In this document: positions 18,072 through 25,909 of the stretch, piece after piece | Layout of the letters: the number at the start of each line of letters is the position of its first letter | Numbering within the stretch: position 1 is the first letter of the stretch | NCBI RefSeq assembly: GCF_000300975.2 | Contig: NZ_AEEC02000019.1 | Coordinates: forward strand, 50,316 to 114,315 | Reading direction: 5' to 3' | From: Herbaspirillum frisingense GSF30 | Lineage (GTDB): Bacteria > Pseudomonadota > Gammaproteobacteria > Burkholderiales > Burkholderiaceae_D | Length of the DNA stretch: 64,000 nt | Program-made: the position numbers and the translations under genes | Notes under the pieces: model-generated | What the model saw: only the letters and a program-made list of their open reading frames with translations | The model's database searches: none | What the model was told of the DNA's origin: nothing

Positions 18072-19349
18072 TCATCGCAGCCGGTCTTTGAGCCGATACC
18101 ACGCCCCCACGAAGGGCAGGAACCAAGGCTTACCGAAGTGGCCGGGAATGGCTGGCCAGGCAAAATCCTTCCAGGGATTGAGATCGACATGCCCCTCCAT
18201 GATCTCCGCCATCATCGTTCCCATCAGCGTCGCCATGTGAGTGCCATGACCGCTGTAGCCCATGGAATAGAACACGCCTTCGCGCTGGCCGGCACGCGGT
18301 AGCCTGTCGGCGGTCATGTCGACCATCCCGCCCCAGCAATAGTCGATACGCGTCCCGGCGAGTCCGGGAAAGACAGTGAGCATCTGCTGGCGCAGGATAT
18401 CGCCACTGCGCGCATCGGAACGCGGATTGGAGGCGGCAAAGCGCGCACGGCCACCAAATAGCAGGCGCTTGTCCGGCGTGACGCGGAAATAATTCACGAA
18501 GTTCTTGGTGTCGGTATACATGCGGCGCGTCGGCACCAGTCCATCCAGCAACGACAGCGGGAGTGGTTCAGTGACGATCAAGAACGCGCCGACAGGTACG
18601 ATGCGACGGCGGACCCAACCGAACGGACCGATTTGCGAGATACCGCTGGCCAGCAACACCTGCCGGGCACGTAAAGGACCACGCGCGGTGCGCACGAGAT
18701 AGCTGCCGGATTGCCGTTGAAGACCAAGCACCGGCGTGTGTTCGAGATACACGGCACCATGGCGCTGTGCCGCATGCGCCAGGCCGCGTACATAGCGCCC
18801 CACATGCATGCCCGCGCTTTTTTCGAGAAGCAGCCCGCCGTGGTAGCAATCGCTACCCAACTCGTCACGCAGTTGTGCAGGGGTCAACAGCCGGGTCTGC
18901 GGATCGACGCTGGCGGCCAGCAATTCCTGGCTGCGCGCCAGCTTGTCGTAATGCTCTGGCTTGGCGGCCAGCTTGAGCTTGCCGTGACGGGCGAAGTCGC
19001 AATCGATGGACTCCTGCCTGACAAGCCTTTCGACCGTATCGACGCCGGCATCGAAGGCTCGATAAATCCGGTCGGCCAGTTCGCTGCCCAGGCGCTGCGA
19101 TAGTGCCGCGTAGTCCTGGGCGAAGCCGTTGTTGCACATGCCGCCATTGCGCCCGGAGGCAGCGCCGCCGACGATGTCGGCGTCGCACACCACCACCTGA
19201 GCTCCCTTGCGTGAAAGCGCCAGCGCTGCGGACGATCCGGTGATGCCGCCACCAACCACCAGCACGTCGCAGCCGCCCTCGGGCAGTGCATCGGTCTGGC
19301 TCATGAAGGGCGGCGATGTGTCCAGCCAGTACGACTTCAGTTGCATCAT
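18072..19349 (-). CDS. FAD-dependent amine oxidase, DAO family (PuuB-like)
   Basis: The 425-residue product has an N-terminal FAD-binding Rossmann motif, DVLVVGGGITGSSAALALSRKGAQV, then GAASGRNGGMCNNGF, and the C-terminal GYSGHGTHMATLMG typical of gamma-glutamylputrescine oxidoreductase-like enzymes. The N-terminal SYWLDTSPPF also fits. It would oxidise a secondary or primary amine to an imine with formation of hydrogen peroxide. It is divergent from the HAD-kinase-lyase operon, with a large palindrome in the shared promoter region. The exact amine is unknown; gamma-glutamylputrescine itself is less likely because no PuuA or PuuD gene is near. Confidence 0.85.
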   Translation of the reverse strand: MMQLKSYWLDTSPPFMSQTDALPEGGCDVLVVGGGITGSSAALALSRKGAQVVVCDADIVGGAASGRNGGMCNNGFAQDYAALSQRLGSELADRIYRAFDAGVDTVERLVRQESIDCDFARHGKLKLAAKPEHYDKLARSQELLAASVDPQTRLLTPAQLRDELGSDCYHGGLLLEKSAGMHVGRYVRGLAHAAQRHGAVYLEHTPVLGLQRQSGSYLVRTARGPLRARQVLLASGISQIGPFGWVRRRIVPVGAFLIVTEPLPLSLLDGLVPTRRMYTDTKNFVNYFRVTPDKRLLFGGRARFAASNPRSDARSGDILRQQMLTVFPGLAGTRIDYCWGGMVDMTADRLPRAGQREGVFYSMGYSGHGTHMATLMGTMMAEIMEGHVDLNPWKDFAWPAIPGHFGKPWFLPFVGAWYRLKDRLR

Positions 19350-19437
19350 GGGCTCCCACCAATATCGATCAGGACGAGGGAACAGGACCGTGACCCTCCC
19401 TCGGAAAAGATTATGGAACCGCAGTTTGCCACTGGGA

Positions 19438-19474
19438 TTAATGCAAATTTAATTCTTCATTAAATCTGCATTAA
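19438..19474. promoter_or_regulatory. 37-bp near-perfect palindrome in divergent promoter region
   Basis: TTAATGCA-n-ATTTAAT, a 5-bp centre, then ATTAAAT-n-TGCATTAA form an inverted repeat with one mismatch in 16 pairs. It is 89 bp upstream of the FAD oxidase and 206 bp upstream of the HAD gene, in a 331-bp gap with no gene. Its size and AT content suit binding of an Lrp/AsnC-type regulator, and one is encoded at the end of the cluster. The rest of the gap shows no other clear structure. Confidence 0.6.
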
Positions 19475-19680
19475 GGCCGGTACAGGCAAGAAAGCAGGTT
19501 GCCAGGCCAAGAGGTGCAGCGCGTCTGGCACCCGGCCCGAACGCATGGCCCCGATCCAAGGAAAATGCCGGAAAGCCCAGGATTAAAAGTAGAAGCTGCT
19601 CCGATCGCCCGGCAATAAGAGATTTTTCTCTTGGCCGGGCGGCCATACTTTCTCCATCGACCACGAAGGAGATTGATCCA

Positions 19681-20346
19681 ATGATTTTCAAGCCGAAGTT
19701 CATCAGTTTCGATTGCTACGGAACACTCATCAATTTTGAAATGGGCCCCACGGCCAGATCGCTGTTCTCCGATCGTGTCAGCGAGCAACGCATGCCGGGC
19801 TTTCTGGAAAGCTTCCGTTTCTATCGCCTGGACGAAGTGCTAGGTGCCTGGAAGCCCTTCTTCGATGTCGCGGAAAACGCCATCCAGCGGGCCTGCCACG
19901 CGCACGACGTGGAATATCGCACCAGCGATGCGCAGTCGCTCTACGCGGCCGTTCCCACCTGGCAGCCGCATCCGCACGTGGTCGAAACACTGGAGAAGAT
20001 CGCACCGCATATCCCGCTGGTGATCTTGTCCAATTCGATGACCGACCTGATCCCGCACAGCGTGGCACATCTGAAAGCCCCCTTCCATGCGGTCTACACC
20101 GCAGAGGAAGCACAGGCCTACAAGCCACGCGGCCAGGCGTTTGAATACATGTTCGATCAACTCGGCTGCGGACCGGAAGAGATGGTGCATTGCTCCTCCA
20201 GCTTCCGCTACGACCTGATGACGGCCGCCGACCTGGGCTTCATGGCCAAGGCCTTCATCGACCGCAACCATGAACCCGGCTTCGATGGCTATGGCGTCAA
20301 TCGCCTGACCGACTTTCGTCAGCTTGCTGGGCTGGTCGGTCTTTGA
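19681..20346 (+). CDS. HAD-superfamily hydrolase, haloacid dehalogenase type II-like
   Basis: The 221-residue product shows the HAD motifs in order: ISFDCYGTL with nucleophile Asp11, LVILSNSM (motif II), YKPRGQAFEYM (motif III Lys) and DLMTAADLGFMAKAFIDR (motif IV region). The cap insert between motifs I and II is of the type II dehalogenase size. It may remove phosphate or halide from a small molecule. AAGGAGATTGATCC precedes the ATG. It leads the operon with the kinase and phospho-lyase genes, so a phosphatase that recycles a phosphorylated intermediate is a reasonable guess. Confidence 0.82.
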   Translation: MIFKPKFISFDCYGTLINFEMGPTARSLFSDRVSEQRMPGFLESFRFYRLDEVLGAWKPFFDVAENAIQRACHAHDVEYRTSDAQSLYAAVPTWQPHPHVVETLEKIAPHIPLVILSNSMTDLIPHSVAHLKAPFHAVYTAEEAQAYKPRGQAFEYMFDQLGCGPEEMVHCSSSFRYDLMTAADLGFMAKAFIDRNHEPGFDGYGVNRLTDFRQLAGLVGL

Positions 20347-20394
20347 TCGCTATCGCTACCGCTACCCACCCTGGCGCAACTCCAAGCGAGACCC

Positions 20395-21462
20395 ATGATG
20401 CATCAGCAAGCTCTTGATCAAACTGCAGCATTGAGCACGGCCGCGCCGGCGATACCCCTCTCCACGCTGCACAAGCTCGCCTCTGGCCTCTACGGCATCG
20501 ACGGGGAGGTCACCGTGCTGGCTGGCGAACGTGACCAGAACTGCCGCATCGACGGCCAAGATGGACTGCGCCATGTGCTCAAGATCAGCAATCCTTCCGA
20601 AGAACCCGCGGTGGTGGATTTCCAGATTGCCGCGCTTGAGCACATTGCGGTCGTCGCACCCGAACTTCCGATCCCGCGGGTAGTGCGCACGCTGGGTGGG
20701 CGAACCTCCGAACGCATTCGCCTTGATGATGGCAACGTCTGTACGGTACGCATGCTGACCTACCTGGACGGCGTGCAGATCAAGGAGACCATTCGCACAG
20801 CTGGTCAGCGGCGCGCCATGGGCAGCGGTTTGGCGAAACTGAACCTGGCCTTGCGCGACTTCTCGCATCCGGGCGCGCATCATGACCTGCTATGGAATGT
20901 ATCGACCGCGCACCGCCTGGCGGCCAAGATGGAAGGCCTGATCGATCCAGGCCGCCGTCTGTTGGCACAGCGCTTCATGACTCGCTTCGAACAGGACGTG
21001 CTGCCTCTCCTGCCACAGGTGCGCACGCAGGTCATCCACAATGACTACCATCTCTACAACGTCCTGGTGGCGCCCCAGGAACAGGAGCACATCACCGGCA
21101 TCATCGATTTCGGCGACATGCTGCATGCGCCATTGGTGGGCGAGGTGGGTACCGCAGCGGCGTTCCACATGACGGGCAACACCGATCCTTTCGAAGGTCC
21201 GGCACAGTTCGTGGGCGCCTATCACGCTCTGCTGCCGCTCACCGATCCCGAGCAGGAGATCGTCACCGACCTGATGGCCACGCGCCACCTGATCACGGCG
21301 CTGATCTCGGAGTGGCGTGCAGTACGCTACCCCCATAACCGGGCCTACATCATGCGCCACAACCCGGCAGCCTGGGAGGCACTGGGGCAACTGGCCGACC
21401 TCTCGCGCCAGGACGCACGCGACCGCCTGCTTTCAGAAATCCGCAACAGGAGAATCCCATGA
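20395..21462 (+). CDS. APH-family small-molecule kinase (hydroxylysine kinase-like)
   Basis: The 355-residue product has the aminoglycoside phosphotransferase fold: Lys63 in LRHVLKISN, the catalytic loop VIHNDYHLYNVLV (His215 to Asn222) and the metal-binding IIDFGDM (Asp238). The flanking GEVGTAAAFHM supports the hydroxylysine kinase/AGPHD1 branch rather than drug resistance. It would phosphorylate a hydroxyl of an amino alcohol or hydroxy amino acid. Its stop overlaps the next start (ATGA), so kinase and PLP enzyme are made together. Two ATGs lie in tandem at 20395 and 20398; the ribosome site is weak. Confidence 0.82.
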   Translation: MMHQQALDQTAALSTAAPAIPLSTLHKLASGLYGIDGEVTVLAGERDQNCRIDGQDGLRHVLKISNPSEEPAVVDFQIAALEHIAVVAPELPIPRVVRTLGGRTSERIRLDDGNVCTVRMLTYLDGVQIKETIRTAGQRRAMGSGLAKLNLALRDFSHPGAHHDLLWNVSTAHRLAAKMEGLIDPGRRLLAQRFMTRFEQDVLPLLPQVRTQVIHNDYHLYNVLVAPQEQEHITGIIDFGDMLHAPLVGEVGTAAAFHMTGNTDPFEGPAQFVGAYHALLPLTDPEQEIVTDLMATRHLITALISEWRAVRYPHNRAYIMRHNPAAWEALGQLADLSRQDARDRLLSEIRNRRIP

Positions 21463-22814
21463 AGAGCACAACCGACCTGAACATGGTCAACGCCTATATC
21501 CCCGGTCGGACCGACGTCGGCCCCGTGACCGAGGCCCTGATCAAACGCCGTGACGCGCTGCTGGGTCCGGCCTATCGCCTGATGTACGAGCATCCGCTGC
21601 AGATCGTGCGCGGCGAGGGTGTCTGGCTGATTGATCCGCAGGGACGCCGTTACCTCGACGTCTACAACAACGTGACCTCCCTTGGGCATTGCCACCCTGC
21701 AGTCACCGAGGCGATCTGCCAGCAGGTGCAAACCCTGGCGACCAATACCCGCTATCTGCATGAAACCATCCTGGAACTGGCCGAAAGGCTTCTCGCCACC
21801 GTACCGGAAACGGCACTGGCACACCTGATGCTGACCTGCACCGGTAGCGAAGCCAATGATCTGGCCTATCGCATCGCCAAAGTGCGCACCGGCGGCACCG
21901 GGGTGATCGTGACCGATACCGCCTATCACGGCATCACCGACGCCGTCTCGCAGTTCTCCCCCTCGCTGGGCGCCACGGTCAACCTTGGTCCGCATGTACG
22001 GTTGGTGCCGGCGCCGCGTGGTTATCACGCTCAAGGGCAGGATCTGGGCGAACGCTTTGCACGCGATGTGGAGGCAGCCATTGCCGACCTGCAACGCCAC
22101 GGTATGCAGCCAGCAGCACTGATCGTCGACTCACTCTTTACCAGCGATGGGATCCTGCCCGGCCCGGCAGGCTTCCTCAGGGGAGCGGTACAGGCCATTC
22201 AGCGCGCCGGCGGCCTCTTCATCGCCGACGAGGTGCAACCTGGCTTTGGTCGCACCGGTGAGCACATGTGGGGCTTCCAGCGCCACGGCGTGGTGCCGGA
22301 CATCGTGACCATGGGCAAGCCGATGGGCAACGGGCAACCGGTTGCAGGTCTGCTGGCCACGGCCGACGCGTTGCAGGACTTCGGCCAGCGCTCGCGTTAC
22401 TTCAATACCTTCGGTGGCAATACCGTGTCCTGCGCAGCGGCACTTGCAGTACTCAAGACCATAGAACGCGAGGGCCTGATCGCCCATGCGCACGAGGCAG
22501 GATCGATCTTGCTTGACGGCATCGCCGCCTTGGCAGAACGTCATGAGGCGATTGGCGACGTGCGCGGCGCGGGCATGTTCGTCGGCGTGGAACTGGTCTC
22601 CGATCGCCGCTCGCGTACACCAGACCGCAGCCTTACCAGCGAGGTGGTCAACCGGATGCGCGACAAGGGCGTGCTGCTCAGCGCCTGCGCGATGGGACAT
22701 AACGTATTGAAGATACGACCGCCGCTGGTATTGACGAAGGATCAGGCCGGCATGGTGATCGATGCGCTGGACGAATCGCTGATGCAAGCCAGGACCGGCT
22801 CGGCCAGCCGTTGA
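21459..22814 (+). CDS. class III PLP enzyme, aminotransferase or amino-alcohol phospho-lyase
   Basis: The 451-residue product has class III aminotransferase marks: YLDVYNNVTSLGHCHPAV, TCTGSEANDLAYRIAK, FIADEVQPGFGRTGEHMWGF with Asp257, and the PLP lysine in VTMGKPMGNG (Lys287). The best-fitting subfamily is the AGXT2L group, whose members eliminate phosphate from phosphoethanolamine or 5-phosphohydroxylysine. Translational coupling to an APH-type kinase supports the phospho-lyase reading: the kinase makes the phospho-amine and this enzyme releases ammonia and phosphate to give an aldehyde. A plain transaminase cannot be excluded. The start has AACAGGAG upstream. Confidence 0.82.
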   Translation: MKSTTDLNMVNAYIPGRTDVGPVTEALIKRRDALLGPAYRLMYEHPLQIVRGEGVWLIDPQGRRYLDVYNNVTSLGHCHPAVTEAICQQVQTLATNTRYLHETILELAERLLATVPETALAHLMLTCTGSEANDLAYRIAKVRTGGTGVIVTDTAYHGITDAVSQFSPSLGATVNLGPHVRLVPAPRGYHAQGQDLGERFARDVEAAIADLQRHGMQPAALIVDSLFTSDGILPGPAGFLRGAVQAIQRAGGLFIADEVQPGFGRTGEHMWGFQRHGVVPDIVTMGKPMGNGQPVAGLLATADALQDFGQRSRYFNTFGGNTVSCAAALAVLKTIEREGLIAHAHEAGSILLDGIAALAERHEAIGDVRGAGMFVGVELVSDRRSRTPDRSLTSEVVNRMRDKGVLLSACAMGHNVLKIRPPLVLTKDQAGMVIDALDESLMQARTGSASR

Positions 22815-22842
22815 CAGCGAGCTGCGGTGATAAGATCTCCCC

Positions 22843-23346
22843 ATGCGTCCCACAGAACCAATCGACCGCACTGACATCAAGATTCTCGAACACCTGCTGC
22901 GCGAGGGGCGTTGTTCGAACGTGGAACTGGCCGAAGCGGTCAACCTGAGCCCCAGCCCTTGTCTGACCCGCACCAAACGCATGGAAGAAAGTGGTGTCAT
23001 CGCAGGTTACGGCGCACAGATCGCGCTGGAGAAACTGGGCAGCCATGTCGTGGTGTTTTCCGAGATTACACTCGGCAGCCATCGCCCGGCCGACTTCCGC
23101 AAGTTCGAGCAAGGTGCGGCCAGATATGCGGAGATCGTCGAGTGCTACAACGTCAGCGGGGGCTACGATTATCTGCTCAAGATCATCTCCCCCACGGTGT
23201 CCTTGTTCCAGGAGTTGATGGAGAGACTCCTGGAGGACGAGATCGGCATTGAAAAGTTCGCCAGCCGCATCGTGCTGCGCCATCCTTATGGGCAGCGCAG
23301 CGATCCGGTGGCTGTGATTGCGACGGGAAAGAGCAGCTGGAAGTAG
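22843..23346 (+). CDS. Lrp/AsnC-family transcriptional regulator
   Basis: The 167-residue product has the N-terminal winged HTH (IDRTDIKILEHLLREGRCS, VELAEAVNLSPSPCLTRTKRM) and a C-terminal RAM ligand-sensing domain (YNVSGGYDYLLKI). The length is typical. It sits 28 bp after the PLP enzyme on the same strand and is the likely controller of the whole cluster, responding to an amino acid or amine. The palindrome at 19438-19474 is a candidate target. It converges with the enoyl-CoA hydratase gene. Confidence 0.9.
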   Translation: MRPTEPIDRTDIKILEHLLREGRCSNVELAEAVNLSPSPCLTRTKRMEESGVIAGYGAQIALEKLGSHVVVFSEITLGSHRPADFRKFEQGAARYAEIVECYNVSGGYDYLLKIISPTVSLFQELMERLLEDEIGIEKFASRIVLRHPYGQRSDPVAVIATGKSSWK

Positions 23347-23383
23347 CGACGCACCATCCGAGGACAGCCCGCCGCCAGCTGGC

Positions 23384-24148
23384 TCAGGAAAACCGGCTGA
23401 AGTCCGGCTTGCGCTTCTCGAAGAAGGCGGTGAAGGCCTCCTTGGCTTCCGGCTCGGTGAGCATGCGTGCGAAGTGTTCGATCTCGGTCACCATCTGCTG
23501 CTCGGTGGCGGTGACGCGGTTCTTCTTCATCAATTGCTTGGTCACGCGGATCGAAGCGGCCGGCAAGGCGGCCAGCTTGGCAGCCTGCTTTTGCGCATAG
23601 GGCAGCAATTCTTCCAGCGGCAGGACGCGATTGACGAAGCCCATCTGCGCGGCCTCGTCGGCACCGAAGGCTTCGCCCAGCAGGAGCTTCTCGGCAGCAC
23701 GCTGATAGCCAGCGATATGCGGCAGCAACAGTGAAGAGGCGGCTTCCGGGCAGAGCCCCAGTTGGGTGAAGGGCATCGAGAATTTGGCATTGTCCGCCGC
23801 ATAGACCAGGTCGCAATGCATGAGCAGGGTGGTGCCGATACCGACCGCCACACCCGAGACCGCCGCCACGATGGGCTTGCTGGCATGGCTGATCTGCCAG
23901 AGGAACTGGAACACCGGCGCGTCCTGGGTCTTGGGCGGGTTCTTCAGGAAGTCTTCCAGATCATTGCCGGCCGAGAAGGCCTGTGGCTTGCCGGTGAAGA
24001 GGATGGCGCGCACGGCGCTGTCGGTCTCGGCTTCCTTCAGGGCATCGGCCAGTTGCTGGTACATGGCGGCGGTGATGGCGTTCTTCTTGTCTTCACGGTC
24101 GAAATGGATGCTCAGGATGCCATCGGCCTTGCTCAGTTGGATATCCAT
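23384..24148 (-). CDS. enoyl-CoA hydratase/isomerase (crotonase family)
   Basis: The 254-residue product has both oxyanion-hole segments, AFSAGNDLEDFLKN and SGVAVGIGTTLLMHCDLV, and a Glu in GLCPEAASSLLLP at the place used by delta3-delta2 enoyl-CoA isomerases. The tail is FEKRKPDFSRFS. It acts on enoyl-CoA intermediates of beta-oxidation, either hydrating them or shifting the double bond. AAGGAG precedes the ATG at 24148. A strong bidirectional terminator upstream separates it from the thiolase gene, so it probably has its own promoter. Confidence 0.87.
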   Translation of the reverse strand: MDIQLSKADGILSIHFDREDKKNAITAAMYQQLADALKEAETDSAVRAILFTGKPQAFSAGNDLEDFLKNPPKTQDAPVFQFLWQISHASKPIVAAVSGVAVGIGTTLLMHCDLVYAADNAKFSMPFTQLGLCPEAASSLLLPHIAGYQRAAEKLLLGEAFGADEAAQMGFVNRVLPLEELLPYAQKQAAKLAALPAASIRVTKQLMKKNRVTATEQQMVTEIEHFARMLTEPEAKEAFTAFFEKRKPDFSRFS

Positions 24149-24213
24149 CTGCGCGGTCTCCTTGAATTTTATAAATGATTTAGCTTGTTTGAAGCTCAAG
24201 CAGGAACCAATGA

Positions 24214-24245
24214 AAAAGCCGCACGGCGTGAGCAGTGCGGCTTTT
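24214..24245. terminator. bidirectional Rho-independent terminator
   Basis: AAAAGCCGCAC and GTGCGGCTTTT pair perfectly around a 10-nt loop, giving a T-run on both strands. It lies 22 bp beyond the stop of the thiolase gene on the minus strand and before the enoyl-CoA hydratase start. Confidence 0.85.
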
Positions 24246-24267
24246 CATCAGCGCTTGTGCATGCAGA

Positions 24268-25464
24268 TCAGACGCGTTCGAAGATGCCCGCCGCACCCAT
24301 GCCGGTACCCACGCACATGGTCACCATGCCGTACTTCAGGTTCTTGCGGCGCAGTGCATGGATGGTGGTGGCCGCACGGATGGCGCCAGTGGCGCCCAGC
24401 GGGTGACCCAGGGCAATCGCACCGCCCATGGGGTTGACCTTGCTCGGGTCCAGGCCGAGATCACCGATGACGGCCAGCGCCTGGGCGGCGAAGGCTTCGT
24501 TCAGTTCGATCCAGTCGATCTGGTCCTGGGTCAGGCCGCCGGCCTTCAGCGCTGCCGGAATCGCTTCCTTGGGACCGATGCCCATGATCTCCGGCGGCAC
24601 GCCACGCACGGCGAAGGAGACGAAGCGCGCCAGCGGGGTCAGGTTGAACTGCTTGAGGATCTTCTCGGAGACGATGATCAGCGCGCCGGCGCCGTCGGAA
24701 GTCTGCGAGCTGTTGCCGGCGGTGACGCTGCCCTTGGCGGCGAAGACCGGCTTCAATTTGGCCAGCGCGGCCAGGTTGGAATCGGCACGCGGACCTTCGT
24801 CCAGGCTGACGGTGCGGGTCTTGATGTCGATCTCGCCGGTACCCAGGTTGGGGAAGCGTTCGACGATCTCGAACGCGGTCATCTCGTCGTTGAATTCGCC
24901 AGCCTGCTGGGCAGCGATGGCCTTCTGGTGCGAGGCCAGCGCGAATTCATCCTGCGCTTCGCGCGAGACCTTCCACTGCTGTGCCACCTTCTCGGCGGTC
25001 AGGCCCATGCCGTAGGCCATGCCGACGTTCTCATCCTTGAAGGCATTGATGTTGATGGAGGGGTGGAAACCCATCATCGGCACCATCGACATCGACTCGG
25101 CACCGGCGGCGATCATGACATCGGCTTCGCCGACGCGGATGCGGTCGGCAGCCATGGCGATGGCGGTGATACCGGAGGCGCAGTAACGGTTGATGGTGAC
25201 GCCGCCGATGGTATTGGGCAGCCCGGCCAGCAATACGGCGTTACGCGCCATGTTCAGACCTTGCGCACCTTCGGGGAAGGAGCAGCCGACAATGGCGTCC
25301 TCGATCAGCTTGGGGTCCAGGCCGGGCACCTGCGCCACGGCGGACTGGATGGCGCGCACCAGCAGGTCGTCCGGACGGGTGTTCTTGAACATGCCACGCG
25401 GCGCCTTGCCGATGGGGGTGCGGGTGGCGGCGACGATGTAGGCGTCTTGCAGTTGTTTGCTCAT
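24268..25464 (-). CDS. acetyl-CoA acyltransferase (3-ketoacyl-CoA thiolase)
   Basis: The 398-residue thiolase has the acyl-accepting Cys95 in INRYCASGITAI, the SMSMVPMMG pantetheine-region loop, [14 protein letters not shown] with the catalytic His, and the C-terminal CVGTGMGAAGIFERV with the second Cys. It performs the last step of beta-oxidation, cleaving 3-ketoacyl-CoA. It is downstream of the multifunctional dehydrogenase gene on the same strand, but a DUF559 cassette with its inverted repeats now lies between them. AAGGAGATTTTGA precedes the ATG. Confidence 0.92.
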   Translation of the reverse strand: MSKQLQDAYIVAATRTPIGKAPRGMFKNTRPDDLLVRAIQSAVAQVPGLDPKLIEDAIVGCSFPEGAQGLNMARNAVLLAGLPNTIGGVTINRYCASGITAIAMAADRIRVGEADVMIAAGAESMSMVPMMGFHPSININAFKDENVGMAYGMGLTAEKVAQQWKVSREAQDEFALASHQKAIAAQQAGEFNDEMTAFEIVERFPNLGTGEIDIKTRTVSLDEGPRADSNLAALAKLKPVFAAKGSVTAGNSSQTSDGAGALIIVSEKILKQFNLTPLARFVSFAVRGVPPEIMGIGPKEAIPAALKAGGLTQDQIDWIELNEAFAAQALAVIGDLGLDPSKVNPMGGAIALGHPLGATGAIRAATTIHALRRKNLKYGMVTMCVGTGMGAAGIFERV

Positions 25465-25483
25465 TCAAAATCTCCTTGGACTC

Positions 25484-25523
25484 TCCCTCCCCCTCAAGGG
25501 GAGGGCTGGGGTGGGGATGGGTT
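25484..25523. repeat. left terminal inverted repeat of DUF559 cassette
   Basis: It begins TCCCTCCCCCTCAAGGGG and ends GGGGTGGGGATGGGTT. It contains an internal CCCTC/GAGGG hairpin. The last nine codons of the DUF559 frame (NPSPPQPSP and stop) are encoded inside this repeat. Confidence 0.85.
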
Positions 25524-25859
25524 CAATGCATTCCAGATTGCCTGAACGACCACATCCGTCTCATTCAATACTTCGTTATTCCAAAAGCGTAGAACCGTGA
25601 AGCCTGCCTGATCCAATTTCGCAGTCCGGTTCTCGTCATCCTGATTGCCGACATGCTGCGCGCCATCTACTTCAATCACCAGGCGCCGTTCCAGACAGAC
25701 AAAATCGAGTACGTAATTTTCAAAGGGGTGCTAACGGCGAAATTTCACTTCAAGCTGCTGGCCGCGTAGACGATGCCAGAGCCTTTGCTCGGCTTCGGTC
25801 ATGGTCTTGCGCAGCTGCTTGGCTGCAAGTTTCGTGAAGTCGTTGGTCTGGCCTTGCAT
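25494..25859 (-). pseudogene. DUF559 endonuclease-like gene with one in-frame TAG
   Basis: The frame reads MQGQTNDFTKLAAKQLRKTM, then RLWHRLRGQQLEVKFRR, a TAG stop at 25731-25733, then HPFENYVLDFVCLERRLVIEVDG and RFWNNEVLNE. This is the Vsr-like DUF559 fold with the conserved GNYVLDF (here ENYVLDF) and EVDG elements. Relatives have Gln where the stop is (KFRRQHP), so a single CAG to TAG change explains it. No frameshift is present. The product would be about 121 residues with read-through. Reading frame is otherwise intact, so the loss is recent or the stop is a sequencing error. Confidence 0.8.
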
Positions 25860-25862
25860 TTC

Positions 25863-25902
25863 AACCCATCCCCACCCCAACCCTCCCCTTGAAGGGGAGG
25901 GA
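25863..25902. repeat. right terminal inverted repeat of DUF559 cassette
   Basis: It begins AACCCATCCCCACCCC and ends CCTTGAAGGGGAGGGA. It is the reverse complement of the left repeat apart from two C/T differences. It lies seven bases from the stop of the FadB-like gene and four bases before the DUF559 start. Confidence 0.85.
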
Positions 25903-25909
25903 GCGTTCT

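Larger units (their letters stand above)
25484..25902. mobile_element. DUF559 cassette with 40-bp terminal inverted repeats
   Basis: A 419-bp unit is bounded by inverted copies of a 40-bp GC-rich sequence that match at 38 of 40 positions. The only gene inside is a DUF559 endonuclease-like frame, disabled by one stop codon. The unit sits between two genes of a beta-oxidation operon. The layout (nuclease-like gene between short inverted repeats, with no transposase) resembles a non-autonomous or RAYT-like mobile unit. No target-site duplication was confirmed. Confidence 0.65.
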
